From positions 1,116,001-1,180,000 of the forward strand of contig NC_057371.1 of NCBI RefSeq assembly GCF_016906535.1: a stretch of 64,000 nucleotides of DNA. Direction: 5' to 3'. Source of the stretch: Rhizoctonia solani (Eukaryota; Basidiomycota; Agaricomycetes; Cantharellales; Ceratobasidiaceae). The position numbers and the translations under genes were made by a program. Positions 12,244 to 25,077 of the stretch are shown here, in pieces (positions within the stretch are counted from its first letter, which is position 1; each line of letters begins with the position of its first letter). The notes below the pieces were generated by a model. The model was not told the DNA's origin. It made no database searches and worked only from the letters and a program-made list of their open reading frames with translations.

Positions 12244-12381
12244 TTGCCGCTGCTCTTCTCTGCTTTCTCTTGCTTGTAATCGTGTCTATTCACAAAACCA
12301 ATTATGTATACTATTGTCACTCAGGTTGCATAAAACTTGTGCCCAATTTCAAATCATAGGGTATACGACCTAACGACCACG

Positions 12382-13188
12382 ATGCTCTACAAACCTATCA
12401 GCTCGCTAATTCTACTTGGATTTGTTCTGGCTACTTCTGTTAACGCCTTACACTTCTATCTCGACTCCAACGAAAAACGATGTTTTATTGAAGAATTGCC
12501 CACTGAGACGATTGTCGAGGGTGCGCGTTTCACATCTCAAAATTGCCCACGTCTGACAATGGCTATTCAGGTCATTATCGAGCGCTTGAATGGGACGAAA
12601 AAGAAAATAAATATATGTCACACGACTCACTGGGGATACAGGTTGATGTCGAGGCAAGTGAAGTTGACGTGGGTTTATATCGTAGCTAACGCCCTTATTA
12701 ATCCACCAGGAGGTCCACTCTGGACACAGTGTCACGCGTACGCGTGGGCCTTCGGAGGGACGGTTCACTTTCACTTCTCACGAGTCGGGAGATCATTCGA
12801 TTTGCCTTTCGACCAACTACACATCCGGATGGTTTTCTAGCACCCATATTCGGATGTATCTCGATATAAATGTTGGGGCTGCAAAGGCCAATGTAGAGCA
12901 CGACCGGGACCATGTCACGGAGATGGCCGACAAAATACGCGAGCTCAACCATAAACTCGCAGAAATCAGACGCGAGCAGCAGTACCAACGGGAGCGCGAG
13001 GCGGATTTCAGAAATCTGAGCGAGGCCACTAATGCTCGAGCTGTTTGGTATATTATTGCGCAGATCACAGTCTTAGTGCTGACTTGCGCGTGGCAATTGC
13101 GTCACCTCAAGGTCTGTCATCTTTTGTTTGCAATCCTACATGAAACTAATATCTTTTGTAGCATTTCTTCGAAGATCACAAGCTTTGA
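12382..13188 (+). CDS. p24/emp24 family cargo receptor (ERP1/p24-alpha-like)
   Basis: This is a type I membrane protein of COPII/COPI vesicles that helps sort GPI-anchored and other cargo between ER and Golgi. Four exons (12382-12520, 12571-12653, 12710-13111, 13162-13188) give 216 residues in frame. The parts in order are a signal peptide (SSLILLGFVLATSVNA), the GOLD domain with both cysteines (KRCFIEELPTETIVEG and DHSICLSTNYTSGWFS) and the coiled coil (ADKIRELNHKLAEIRREQQY). Then come the marker READFRNLSEATNARAVWY, one membrane segment (IIAQITVLVLTCAWQL) and a short tail RHLKHFFEDHKL. The FF pair for COPII binding is present. A terminal dilysine is not, because only one Lys lies near the end. 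Intron 2 starts with GC rather than GT. Confidence 0.97.
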
Positions 13189-13388
13189 GTATACAAATAG
13201 CATTTTCAGGGTTCTACTATTCACCATAACGCCCAATACCTTTGTTGTGTGACTTGAGAATTCGCTTGTTCAAAGACTGCCGTTTCAATTAAGTTTGGGA
13301 TAAGAGACCTTCAAGAAACAAAAGGTTAAGATCTATTTGATACAGTTTCATAAGTTCGAGGGCGAGGCGTACATCCTGAGCTTTATGT

Positions 13389-15184
13389 TCATTCATATCC
13401 ACCCTCAGTGATTTCGTCGCCATCACTATCATCATCGCCATCGTCATCATCATCCTCGCCTCGGAGCATGAGCCTCTTCAGATGTGATTGCATCCAGGCA
13501 AGGTCCTTGTTTTGCGCCTCGTAATCTTTTACATCGGGCGCTAGAACAGCAGTTACCCTTCCAGCCCTCAACAGGGGCCTCGACTCCAATACCCCTTTTA
13601 GTGCAACCACACCGCCTAAACCTAGCACACCTATTTCTATTATGCGCAGCTTCGGACAGTTCTGATTACGAGTGCCAACCAAGGCTTTCAGAACTTTTTC
13701 GCAACTTTGTTGAGCATTCTTCGGTGATAAGCGTTCTTGAAAGCGCACCGCGAAAGTTGTGAGTTCGGATAGATCGGGCAGCCAACTTAACAAGGGGCGA
13801 GTCATATACGACGTAACGCCAGTCAGCTTGAGCACTGTTAATCCAGTATATTTGGTTCTAATCATTTCCGAGTCAAGGATTCTTGATGGCCCGTCCATCT
13901 CGTGCGCGATTAATTCAAAGTGATGTAGGTTTGGGGCAAATACCCTGGTTAATATCAGGTTTACGACTTCGTCTGGGATCAGCGATAGTTGCATCAGCCT
14001 GAGTTTTTCTAGGGATATTGAAGCTGTTTCGCTGTTAAAATTAGGTATGACGAAGTTGCACTGATCCAAGACTAGCTCGGTCAGATTAGGCATAGCATAT
14101 AACTGGTTTAAAAAGTCTGGGTCCAATTGCATGTATTGGGTGCTGCCCAAGGATAGCCGCGTTAGTCCCGTAAAGACGCTACTGCCTTGACCGTCCGCGA
14201 CAAAGAGATCGACTGCCAGCAGTTCAACAACCTTCAGACTAGGAACTGCAAGAAGTTTCAGGTCTGATCTATGGTGGCTCGAAACATAATTATCTCCGTG
14301 TGCGACTCCAAAATATATGCTTTCAAGATAGCAGGTAGATGTCTGTCGGTTGCCGTCAGAGCATATACCCTCCAGTTGCCGTAGAATCGACTGGGCTTGG
14401 TCGTGGTCCTCTAGCAAGATTTTGACATTCCGCCAGCGCAGACGGTGGGGTTCAAGTATTTGTAGGCATTGCCCAATCTCGAAAGTGTTTACGCGGTATG
14501 TCCGTAAGTCTGCTTCTATGTCGAGTGTCATCGAACCGCTTCGACTGACATAGGTCTTTACCCGTGCGACTCCAGTTAGGGGGATGATATTCCATAATTC
14601 TGGTGTGGAGAGCGCCACATTGCGCCACCGCTGAGCAACCCAGGACATGCGGGGAGAGAAATTCAACTCCAGACGTTTGCCTAATACGAATATTCGAGCC
14701 AGAACTTCCGTGGGGAACCGATTAATTGGTGCCAATGCAGCTGTAGCATGATGGAAGAATTTCTGTGCGCGCTTCATGCGATTCTCGATCCGCTGTTGTA
14801 TGGTTTTTATGGATTCTGCATCCAACATGAGCTGCTCCAGCGAATCGGAAAGGACGGCCACCTCTTGAGAACTGATTGTATCGAACTTGACTTGGGTCCG
14901 GTCAATTGATTCATCATGAACGTCTTGCATCGCTGCAAGCTGCCTGAGACGGTTTATTAGTTAGAATAAATTAAATGCTGCGCTCTGGCCCACAGTTGAG
15001 AGGAAGGTGCGCCGTGTGTGGGTGAATTAAGTCGGTGCACCAGTTCTATGATAGATGCATTTCCCTGCATGACGGAGCTCACAAGCGGGGAAAGGAGGTG
15101 GTAGATATCTGACCGTAGAAGGTTGGCAGCTACTGGTAGCAGTGACCAACGCTGATTTACATTGGAAGCGTGGGAGGGTGGCAT
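13389..15184 (-). CDS. F-box-like protein with acidic C-terminus
   Basis: This is probably a substrate adaptor for SCF ubiquitin ligases or a degenerate relative. Two exons (14994-15184 and 13389-14943) join across a 50-nt intron with an ideal branch point and keep the frame, giving about 581 residues. A shorter version could start at ATG 14930. The N-terminal part has the heptad-like helix EQLMLDAESIKTIQQRIENR, usual before the F-box in Agaricomycete families. The F-box-like segment is APINRFPTEVLARIFVLGKR, then SWVAQRWRNVALSTPELWNI. The rest shows leucine-rich periodicity (LTRLSLGSTQYMQLDPDFLN, LTELVLDQCNF). The last 20 residues are almost all Asp/Glu (GEDDDDDGDDDSDGDE). Agaricomycetes carry very many such genes, so a specific target cannot be named. 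Confidence 0.8.
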
Positions 15185-15329
15185 GAGAATCACGTGGTAC
15201 TCGCAGAATAAACTGTCAGAAGGCGAGCGGATAATGTGAGGCAAAAAAATACATATTATAATCAGAGGACGTATATAGTTAGACAATAACGTCAGATCCC
15301 ACTGAGGCGATAAGGGAAAATATCTTAGT

Positions 15330-18300
15330 TTAGGACGATCTACCAGCCTCGTTCACTTCAGCATCTTCAACAGGTATTATGTCTTGTAACGCCAAGCTGT
15401 GTAGATAATTAGCCCAAGTGTTGTATAAATTGAGTGAAAACACAGTACCGGTATGCCTCCTTAAGTGCCTTCCTATCAGCTGATTTAAGAGCCCCTTTAC
15501 CGGTTGGATGAAGCTGCTTCTGGTCGAGTTCTGCAACATCTAATAAGTACATTTTTTTTATGACGAAATGTAGAAGTTCCTGTACCTTCGCTTTGACCTA
15601 GTAACATTAGTTTGTCTAAGGGTACCCAGGTCCTGGGGGATAGGATTATAGTAAGTCCTCTTTCCAGCGAATGTAACGATTGAGCTTACCAGCTTCGCTG
15701 CTTGTCATAGAATTGTACGGGATACATAGCTCCTATAGTTTTGTACTTGCGGCGCGCATCCTCCTCCATCTTCAATATATTCACAGGAACCATGGGGTCT
15801 GTGGGTTCGTACAAGTACGCAGGGTAAAACGGAAACCCAACTGTGGCGAAGTGAACACGCAGTTAGGTAAGGTCAATGAACAAACTCACATTGCTTGGCC
15901 CAGACAAGTGTTCCCGAATTATACCGATCAGGTCTAAGTGGGTCGTCTTCAGGAGCTTCGGTTCGAGCGGGCTCAGGCGGAAGAGAGGTATCGGCTACCC
16001 TTGTTGCCGCTAACCTTGCTCTCTTCTCATCACCATCTGAAAGTTCGCTCAGATCACTAGACCCGTCAGTCTTTTGAGGTTGAGCAGGAACAGGGAGTCG
16101 AGCAGATGCATCAGCCGCTGGAGTAGGCTCGATAGAATCCGTGATATGAGGCTGTGCCGGCTGCGTTATGACCACAGACACAGGAGCCGCTGTTTCTTCG
16201 GGCATAGAATCTATTTGCTGAGCTTCTGATAAATTTGTGGTGTCCTCTACTGGGGTTTGTACCTCAACAAGGGGAGCCTGGGAAGGCTGTCGAGAAGAAG
16301 GGATAGTCGGTGGCTGGGTATCACCCCGAACAGAGCTTGATGTTCGTGTCCGCTTGGGTTCTGGGATGCCTGTTTAGTTTATTATCCCATCTAGCTTGGC
16401 ACTTTATCCTGACCTTTCGATTGTTTTCTACTCTCCGTTCCACCTGGCTTGGGAGCACCGGGGAATGTTGGCCGCCTATTCCTAGTCGTGCCGGGGGGAA
16501 GCACCCATCCTGTTTCAAATAACTGTGGTCCAGGATTTAGTCCAAGATACCCATCTACAGAGTAGGGCTGGCAACACACCATGAAGGATTCATGAGGGTT
16601 CACATCCGAGACCACCTGTGCCCAGCTATCGGAATCCTGTCGCTTCCGTTTTGGAGCCCGGCTAGACGTCGGAGTGGACGCCAGCCCGGGGTCGAAAGCG
16701 CTTTCTGATATTTCTGATAAGGATATAGGTTCGCTTGTTTGAGGATCGCGAACTAAGAGCACAACTCTTTGGGGATGTGTAGCGGGAGCACTTCGTGGCA
16801 CAATAATATCACTCGTGCGTTTCTTCCTTGAGGATTTGCGTGACTGCTTGATCTGTGGCGGAGGCGGGGGTTTGGGAATGGGCTTCTCGTAGCTGAAGAA
16901 AGAAGCGAGTGGATCGGCATTAACAAGAAAAGGCAAATCATCTGCAACACTGCCAGGGTCTTGGAGCATGCGAAGCATTGAGACGTATGGCTCCATGTCC
17001 CCGACCTGTGAGGTTGATGGTGTAGATTTTTCTGCAGGCTCTGGGGCTTCTACGATATCAATTTTTTCATCCACAAGAATAAAGGCGTCCTCGGTTGATT
17101 CCGCATCTGGAGTTCCAGGAATGGTTTCTTCAAGATCGGGGGCCTCATTTTCAAGTGGTCCCGCCAACGCTTCAGTTTCTGCAATCATAGGATAATGGTC
17201 GGGTATCTCAGCTAGAACAGACCCTATCGAATCGCCGACGGCAGGATTGGTCCCTTGGTCTTCTGGGTGCGTGCGATCATCCAAACGGGTAGAATCTGCC
17301 AGCGGCTTTGGCTCATCAGATTCGTCTCGGATGTGCTCTTGATTCAGCCATTGAGCTGTTTTCTGCCGCACGGTTTGCTGAAATTGCTCCAGAATGGGCT
17401 GCGCGTGATTCTTGATTCGAAGTGCTGCTCTGTGGAAAGATGTGTCCTTTTTGTTGTACTTGATGGCATTGTCGAGAACCAAGTACACATCGTCCTGATT
17501 AAACCTTCAATTCCGACTGAACAAGAGGATAAGAAAGACATCTACATACCGCAAACGCCTGTGAGTCCAAGTACTCATGCTGTTCTATCTTTTCACCAAT
17601 TCCCAGCCAATGCATGGGCTGATCAATGACAGTGTAGTACTCCGGGACTTCGATGCGAGACACTGGATTCATGAAATAATTTCCACGGTCGAGACTGCGA
17701 TTAACAGCAACAGGAAGAAAACCCGGTATCACATCAGTGAGCCACTCAATTGTTCGATTCGCCTTAACTCACCCAACAATTTTCTCGTATGCCTTTCTGA
17801 GCTCAGTGTCGAAAGGTAGCAAACAAGAGGTGACAAGAGTCTCGACCATTTGCGCTTGACTTTGTTTCTCTACTTCACGTCGCCGGACCAAGTCTGCCAA
17901 CTCTAGAACGCGTTCCAGGTCATCTTTGAGTTTAGTCAGATTCTAAATTGTATAATGAGCCCTTGAGAAGAATAAGCAGTTTTTATAATATTGATAGACT
18001 CACATCCAGATATTTAAGTTTGTCGTCATCGGTCTGCAATTGAGTAGCTGTTGAAGTCGCCCATGGCTGAAACAATTCCGAGTGCTGAGTTCTCAAGAAC
18101 CCGTACCGTATCTATTAAACAGGACTCACCTCTAGATGTAATCGTTTTAGCAGTGGAGCGCCCCTCCGAGCTTCTCTTTTTAGGCTCCAATACTTGCAAA
18201 CTGCTAATAAGAAGGGCCGCTTCTTCCTAAAGTTTATGCGATGTATGTGGTCAAATATCCTGTCTACGATCATTGATGGAACCAGAGGGGGTCCAGTTGC

Positions 18301-19642
18301 CTGAACCTGGGGACGGGATGTCTTCTTAGGAGATCTTGCGGGGCTTACTGGAATCACTGGGGGCAAGGATGGAGAGGGAGGGGCAACCCGATTTGCGCGC
18401 ATTTCAGCCTGTAACTAGCGTGTCAGCGGGTCGAGCAGGATCAAAAACGTATTCAATCTTGCCGGGAGATGGCGTTCACAAAAGGCCTGAAGCTCATTTT
18501 CCCCATGGCTCTTCATTGGAGAAAGTAGCTTGTGGCGGCGAGCACATGACACGTGGAATGCGGTAACGCAGGTATTCTTGTTGCACTGAATACAGGCGCC
18601 TTGCTTTACTTTACAGATGGAACAAACCTGGGGACGAATTAGTTGAAAAACAACCAAAAGGAGGGTGGATGCTCACAAGCTTCCATCGTTGCTTTGGAAT
18701 TTTGTCCGTGTGTTCTATGGGCTCCATGAACGTTGGGTTCCCAAGAACGCACTCCGGCACCCAGATGGCACATAGTAGATGGGCCCATTTCCATTGGATG
18801 TTTGTTTGAACGCACCACCTTCATTTGGGCATAGTAAACATTCCACCCGGGTTTCCGGTGATACAGTGCACTTCCGACAAAGCCATTGTCCTTCAGGAAT
18901 ATACGGAACACCATAGCAATCCTGGTGTACAGCGAGATTGCATCCATCACAAAACACGATGGCATTTGCATTCTCGCCTTCACCATCGTCGCAAACAGCA
19001 CAGGTTGAGTCCTCAGATGGAAGTGCTTGGTCGGGTTTGGGGACTCGTTTCATCTAGAAAACAAGTTAGAAATACGTAAAGAAGATACATAAGAACACAC
19101 GAGTTCAAACCACTCCTTTTCAAGACGGTCTATGATGATCTCAAAGGTTTCAGGGGAGATACGTTCACTTTGTTCTTTGTAACGTTCGCTGTTTATCTCC
19201 TTAAGCCATTCTTCGTCTGAAAAAACCGGTTAGGTGGAATAATGGAACAGGCTAGAACAGGTACCTTGCTCATCCATGTCATACTCTACTTGTGTTAACA
19301 GCTCGGACTCGATGGGGTCTTCATTCAGTGTGGCATGGTGTCTCAAATTAGATAGACCAACTTACCCACATATCTTATGTAGTGCTCTGGACGCTCAAAA
19401 GTTACATTCACTTCATTGTCTGAAAAAAGTATTTAATTATATTTCGTTCAAGCAATACGAGGCTACTCACATCCATACTGCTGCGCTAATTTGTCGTCGA
19501 CACCATCAAATTCCTTCCCTGTAGACTGGATTTTACGAAATGATGCCTACGAGAAAATAAGACACTGTATTCTATTCATTCAGAAATAGCCCACCTTTGG
19601 AACTCCCACATGGGGAGTGATAGTTGGGCGCGGCGGAGCCAT
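15330..19642 (-). CDS. NTO1: NTO1/BRPF chromatin reader (EPC-like, PHD-Zn-PHD, bromodomain, PWWP)
   Basis: This is the scaffold subunit of a MYST histone acetyltransferase complex (NuA3 in yeast, MOZ/MORF-BRPF in animals) and reads H3 tails. The ATG at 19642 opens [20 protein letters not shown], and an enhancer-of-polycomb-like N-terminus follows ([19 protein letters not shown]). The PHD finger lies at 18850-19030 ([33 protein letters not shown]), then the zinc knuckle ([17 protein letters not shown]) and the extended PHD ([26 protein letters not shown]). The bromodomain is at about 17400-17730 ([38 protein letters not shown]). A long linker precedes the PWWP domain at 15700-15910 ([22 protein letters not shown]). 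The frame breaks at 18788-18790, where TSNG should continue into a [18 protein letters not shown] text that sits one base out. A single missing A explains it. The gene has many exons, and not all borders were fixed. Confidence 0.92.
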
Positions 19643-19894
19643 CAACGTTGTCGGGGTTGCACGTGAGGATGATCTCAAGGTCATGTGACGTGGACAAACA
19701 CACTTCCAGTGCGGCTACCGATGATGCGTGAAGTCACCGACATTTGGACCGTTGTTGTGGCTTCACCACACTATTCTCCGTCTCGGCGCTCGTTTCGACC
19801 TTTGTGGAGGGTGACCAAACCACGATATTGATATAATCATCGGATCCACCTTCGCACAACTGTTGGTAACCCTTCCACGATCATACCATTCGTC
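19643..19894. promoter_or_regulatory. Divergent promoter NTO1 / RING gene
   Basis: These 252 bases separate the divergent starts at 19642 (minus) and 19895 (plus). Nothing else fits between them, so both promoters must lie here. I could not identify a specific factor site with confidence. Confidence 0.5.
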
Positions 19895-21489
19895 ATGGCA
19901 GACTACCAGTGCCCTGCCTGCTACGAAGTCATGGGTACCAGTCCCAAGTGTGCACCGATGGCACTGAAGTGTGGTAAGCTCATTGGCTTTATCTTAGCTC
20001 TTCCATGCGCTTACTTTCCTGCTTTTAGGACATATAATATGTGCGACTTGTCTTCCTAAAACGGTCAAACGCGGTCAAGCCAATCACATCTGTAGCATGT
20101 GCCGCAAGGAGTGTACTCCCGATGCTGTCGTTAGGATCTATTTACCCACTCCTTCTCGCACTCTTGTCTCTGGCCCATCGATATCAACCTCTCCGGCTCG
20201 GAACTCTCGACGTTTGCTCTCAGAAGAACAGATGAGACGGGCTCATGAGATCGCCAACGCCGCATCTCGTGCTGGAGTTGATAGTCGGGGATTAGATCTA
20301 CAGCACATTGTCACGTCTGGGGAACAGTGGTATTTAGAGGTCGACGCACAATCTGTTCATCCTAAAGTAAGCTGCAACCCTTTTTCATTGGCGCATGCTT
20401 TAACAAAAATGACAGGATACACTGGATACACTGGCTGACGCTCTTCAAGATCTCCGACAAAAGCTTGTCTATGCAACTCGAGTTGATAGCCTGAAGCAGC
20501 GCCTCAACCAATTCAAGCTCGAGGTTGACATGCAGAAAAATGCAACAATGAATGCTGAACAACGCCTTCGTCATAGCGAAATGGATCTTGCTCAAGCAAA
20601 GCGTGAAGCTGCTCAATGGGAGAAACGTATCAAGAGGGCTGAAACACTGGCTGCCCAGTGGGAAAAACAGGCTAATTCGACAGAAGACCGGAGATATACA
20701 GAATCGGTCCGAGCCGAGGGTGCCATAAACATTCTTCGGTCTCAAGTTGGTGTGCTACAGAAGGAACTTCAGGAACAGAGCCGACGGAAGATTGCATACA
20801 AGAAGAAAGTGAGTGGCAGTGAATTGTCCTCGAAGGACATTCTAATCTATTACATTCAGTACTATGCTGCAAAGGAGCAAAACAAATCTACCAACAAATG
20901 TTCGAAATGTTGCGGTCCTGTTTTGGATGACGATCTACTCGAAATCATGTCATCGACAAGCACGGCCGACGAAGCAGAGGTATCGAATGCCTTTTCCGTG
21001 CCCATACTTTCCGACGAACGACTCAGCCCGCCTATTGATGGTTCGGGGCGAATCAGCCCACCAAACAGTCAAGGAGAAAGTGATGATGATTCCCAAACTG
21101 TTATTTATGGCCCTCCGCCAACTCAGCCTCTCCACGAATCCAAGAAGCGCAAGCTCTCAGACGCCTCCATAGCGTCTACTTCTTCTGTAATGAGCACGCT
21201 ACCCTCTTTGACACCCGAAGAACAGAGCGCTAAGGAATTCGCGCTGGACTCCCGGCTCTCAAATCGATACAAGACAGCTTGTCAAGAAGGCGTGAAAGAA
21301 GGGTGGGTGGCGCCCGACTGGAAAGCAAAGGCAATCCTTCGTGACCGGGTCAAGGAGGTGAGGCGAGCCGCAAAGCGCATGCGCAACGAATCGGGCAAGG
21401 AGGTTGGCACCAGTGCTGGGAACACTGATCAAGTCGCTTCGTTGCCTGCTAAGCAGGGAGCCCGCTTGATACGATCAGGCCGGGCCTGA
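19895..21489 (+). CDS. RING finger, coiled-coil protein (predicted E3 ubiquitin ligase)
   Basis: An N-terminal C3HC4 RING opens the protein: YQCPACYEVM, then KCGHIICATCLPK and HICSMCRKEC, the last cysteine pair before VVRIYLPTPSRT. The RING is interrupted by an intron after KCG. A helical region follows (LSEEQMRRAHEIANAASRAG), then a long coiled coil of about 110 residues (QRLRHSEMDLAQAKREAAQW, RRYTESVRAEGAINILRSQV). After a further intron there is a CxxC pair (NKCSKCCGPVL) and a Ser/Pro-rich, probably nuclear tail with basic patches (SKKRKLSD, RVKEVRRAAKRMRNESGKE). RING plus coiled coil suggests a dimeric E3 ligase. The exact orthologue is not recognised. Confidence 0.85.
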
Positions 21490-22378
21490 GTTATTGCTTA
21501 TCTTATATTCTTTCGCACACACATAACTTCGTTCACATAGCTTACTCGCTTCATATTATTATACCTGTAATTGTATAACTTATTTAGTCATTATCATCCC
21601 GTCTTGGTTATCCAAGTAAAACTATAAGCGCCAGGGCCTCGTACCTTTGTCGAGCGGTCTCCACGGACACGCAGCTCGGCGATAACGACTATAGTCCATC
21701 TCGGACATCGGCGTCGGCCTTGTGTATTGAAAATAATAGCCATGGATATGAAGTATTGGTGTCAATCACGATAGGAACGCACCTGAATCGCGGAGGCGAC
21801 TAATAATACCTATATGGAAATCCCCAATATCGTAGTTGGTGCGAAAGTCGATCTGGTTATATACATAGAGAACCAGGGCTAATATACTCATAATTAACTC
21901 GGCCTCTTATTGGAATGCTATAGTATAATTCGGGAGTCAAAGGCTTGCATGCCAACAATTGTACTACTGACGACGACATACTCTTGGGCGTGACACGTAA
22001 TTATGCACAAATATTGATGGATCAAATAGAGCGCTTCCTATAATTGCGCATATATGTACCTTGAGATAGAACTCACAGCGGGATACTATTTTAGAATACC
22101 GTTTCTCGTCGACAGTACGTATTTAAGTCTATATAACAACCAGGTATAGGATTTTTGATTCATAAACTATGTTAAGAGAGACAACCGGTTCCATTTCGTT
22201 CGGCTCCCAAGAATAGGGGTTAGGGGCCCCCTATCAAGTATCAGTGCCCCATCCTCGTTTAGTTGTTTTCAACCACCGCTACTCATATTAGATACCAACT
22301 CACCCTTAATATTCATCGTACTAGATATACTTATTTGGTTTCTTACTTGGCGTGGCTTATACACTAAAGATCTCTCAG
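21490..22378. other. Non-coding stretch, 0.89 kb
   Basis: This AT-rich gap lies between two plus-strand genes. It should hold the RING gene's 3' UTR and the promoter of the next gene. All frames are short and interrupted. I see no repeat, tRNA or other structured element. Confidence 0.5.
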
Positions 22379-23872
22379 ATGGCAGGTGTTGGTACAGTAG
22401 TTCGCCTAGATGCAACCATGCTGGTTGAAAAGCTGAGGGATCAGCTGCCAGCCGGAAGCGCGCGGAACTATGCCGCTATGCTGGTCTTGAACCACCTAGA
22501 ATGCTACGTAATTTTTAAACTATTTATTGTTCCTTACCTGCGTGTCTTAAGAATCGCTCACAGTCGAAAAAAGGTGGCCTACAGATGGAAGAACGAGGTC
22601 GTTTGGCTGTAGTGTCCCTACCTTTGGAGTTTCTTTACATGGCTTGGTACAATGATGTGGGAATTGAGTTGAGCGAGAGGCAGCTCGAGGTAAGTCTGAC
22701 AAACTTGGAAATATCGCGACACTTACTACTCGTGGTCTTAGAGTTGGCCCTCGCATGTATGGAAAAACTCTGCAAATCTAGGGGTCAACTTGTATTCATT
22801 AGTAACACAGCCAAATTCCCGCTTGGTCCGTGATGACCTTTGCACGACTGTATAATATCAAAGTTGGCCGCTATTGACATGCTCTTCAGATACACGATCG
22901 ACTTCGGGATGTTCGGACCCTTCTTAGCTTTGGGGCTGTGGTGAACCGATATCACGAGCTGATCCAACTTCAGCATGTGAGTGAGCTCGTTGGCCATTGT
23001 GATTAGGTTTTTGAAACATATACACACCCTAGGGTGGATTGAGTGCCCTTATGAAGACTTACCAACATACCGAGCCACATAACTGGGACCCCCCACTAAT
23101 TTCACCTTCGCCTGCGTCTACACAGCCCATGCTTTCACGAATATATGCAAAAGGTCCTAGTGGCGAAGCTGATAGCTCTGCGTGGAGTTGGCTTCCCTGG
23201 AGAGCCAACAAATCCTCTGAGGAACAACATCTAGAGCGATTCGGAGTCTTGGGATCAACACCCTTACCCCCCGTGGAAGCCTTTCCACTCCACATACCAG
23301 AATCAACACCCCAATTTCATTCGATTCCTCGCCAGGAAGCATCGATTGACCTTTCATCCAGCGGGCTCTCATGTTGTGACTCGGGTACGATTTCATCATC
23401 TGGGACAAATGAAAGCATCGCGACTACTCAGATAAGCGCACTGGAGCGCCTGGAAGCATATCTCAGCGTACTTGGAACACCACAGTGCGAACCGATTATA
23501 CCCAAGCCTATCAGAAAACCTCGTCTGCCCTCGCTGGAAGAGGCTGAAGAAACGGCCCAAGTACAAACCCTCCAGGAGCCTGTTCGCAAGCCAATCCAGT
23601 TTTCTTTACAACCGCTGACGATGATCATTCAAAAGAAACTACCAGAATTGGCGAATAGTGATAAATTATGCCCTTTGCGTTGGATGACTGGAGAGGAGCT
23701 CAAGTGCCAATGTGTTGCTCAGAATCCGGTGGGTTATCGACTCCAAGTACTGAAAGGGAATAAGCGACTGGCATATCTCAAGTCGAACTTGCCGAAAATA
23801 GCAACATCGTACGCCACAAGATCACAAATGATAATCCTAGTAGACGAGGGTGATTTTGGCGACCGATCATGA
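22379..23872 (+). CDS. Unrecognised five-exon protein, about 422 residues
   Basis: I do not recognise a family. Five exons fit splice rules, and every intron is phase 0: 22379-22507, 22585-22689, 22742-22849, 22890-22976 and 23033-23872. The first four exons give compact, globular-looking text (VVRLDATMLVEKLRDQLP, RLAVVSLPLEFLYMAWYNDV, SWPSHVWKNSANLGVNLY, DRLRDVRTLLSFGAVVNRYH). The last exon is a Ser/Pro-rich, poorly ordered region (SSAWSWLPWRANKSSEEQ). It is followed near the C-terminus by a more conserved-looking block (LCPLRWMTGEELKCQCVAQN, RLAYLKSNLPKIATSYATRS). There is no signal peptide or membrane segment. The consistent phases and good acceptors make a real gene likely, but no function can be assigned. 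Confidence 0.62.
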
Positions 23873-24091
23873 GATACATCACCTTTGGATCTTCCGAAAA
23901 GGGGCCCAAAGAAGAGGGATTGCTCGAATCAAGATAGTAGCGATAGCTTGGTCAACACATATAATTTAAGTTATTCTCAGTGTTTGTTATTATACTCGAT
24001 TTAGCTAGCTATATGCAATATATTTGGATCTACCAAGTAAGTTAGAAAATATGAGACATTAGTAGGATACGCATATACTCGCCGTAAAGTT

Positions 24092-25077
24092 TTACATTTC
24101 GAACTGCTCATCCGCAAAGGGATCAATGGGCGGGAAGTCCCCAACAGTGATGCGATCGGGTCGAACGAACGCACCATGTTTAGCTGGACAGGTGAAGTAT
24201 CGTTCGCCTTGCACACTGAACTCAAGAATCAACAGGTGACCACGGCCAAGTACCAAAGGATGCTTACGAGCCGTCATTTTTACCCACTGGTTCATCATAT
24301 TCGACACCAACCCAATCACCACTACCTATATGACTGTTAAATCCCGTATCATACTTTGCGTCGAATTTTCTAGCACTTACCTTCCTTTCCAAATTTGGTG
24401 GGACCCACAAACCGAACGACTCCTCGTTTAATATCCCCGTCTCCTTCTGTTTCGACTTTGCAGCGCGCACCGGGTTTGATTTCAGGTGAAGCGGTGTAGA
24501 CATGTATTTCGGGGGCCTGCGCCGAGTCCGCGAACCGGCCAATTTTGTTGGCTTGTTTGTACGCGAGGACGGTATCTATGAGACGCGCTCTAAGTAAAGG
24601 ATCAATGAATTTGGTGGACTTCCAATACCCTTTCGTTTTTGGTACTCCTCGTCTGTGAGCTCGAACTTTTCGACAGCTGACACGTCTGTAAATTGGCCAG
24701 TCAAAGAGTTGGTATTGGTATCCGCCACCTTTGGGAATGATTAGCCTCCTTGGTTGAGATTCTTTGATTGTGCCACCCCCACTTTTAGTAACATCATATC
24801 TGAAAGACTGTAGAATCCCAATGGACGCGAGTCATCGTCAAGCACGTGTAACGGGGCCGAGTTTTGCTCGTCGATAGAACGGTGGACAGTCAGTCGTTGA
24901 GATTCAGGCGCAATCCCGGTCACGGATTCAAGTTTGCCCTGTCCCAACCGCGCATAAGACAAGCTTAACAAAATCACACTGTACACTCACCTTGAGTTGG
25001 CCGATGGTCATGTGAAGATCATATTTGCGCTCAGAGAATGTATCGGGGGAAAGGACGTGGATTCGAATAGTAGACAT
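24092..25077 (-). CDS. ALF1: Tubulin-folding cofactor B (TBCB/Alf1)
   Basis: This is a cytosolic chaperone that takes alpha-tubulin from the CCT chaperonin for assembly with beta-tubulin. The start ATG at 25077 gives [20 protein letters not shown], the first strand of the N-terminal ubiquitin-like domain. The Ubl continues with [20 protein letters not shown] and [15 protein letters not shown] linker ([12 protein letters not shown]) leads to the CAP-Gly domain: [39 protein letters not shown], then [19 protein letters not shown]. The protein ends in [12 protein letters not shown], where the family carries its acidic-hydrophobic tubulin-like terminus. Several short introns interrupt the gene. 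It is divergent from the DNAJ gene at 25279. Confidence 0.95.
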
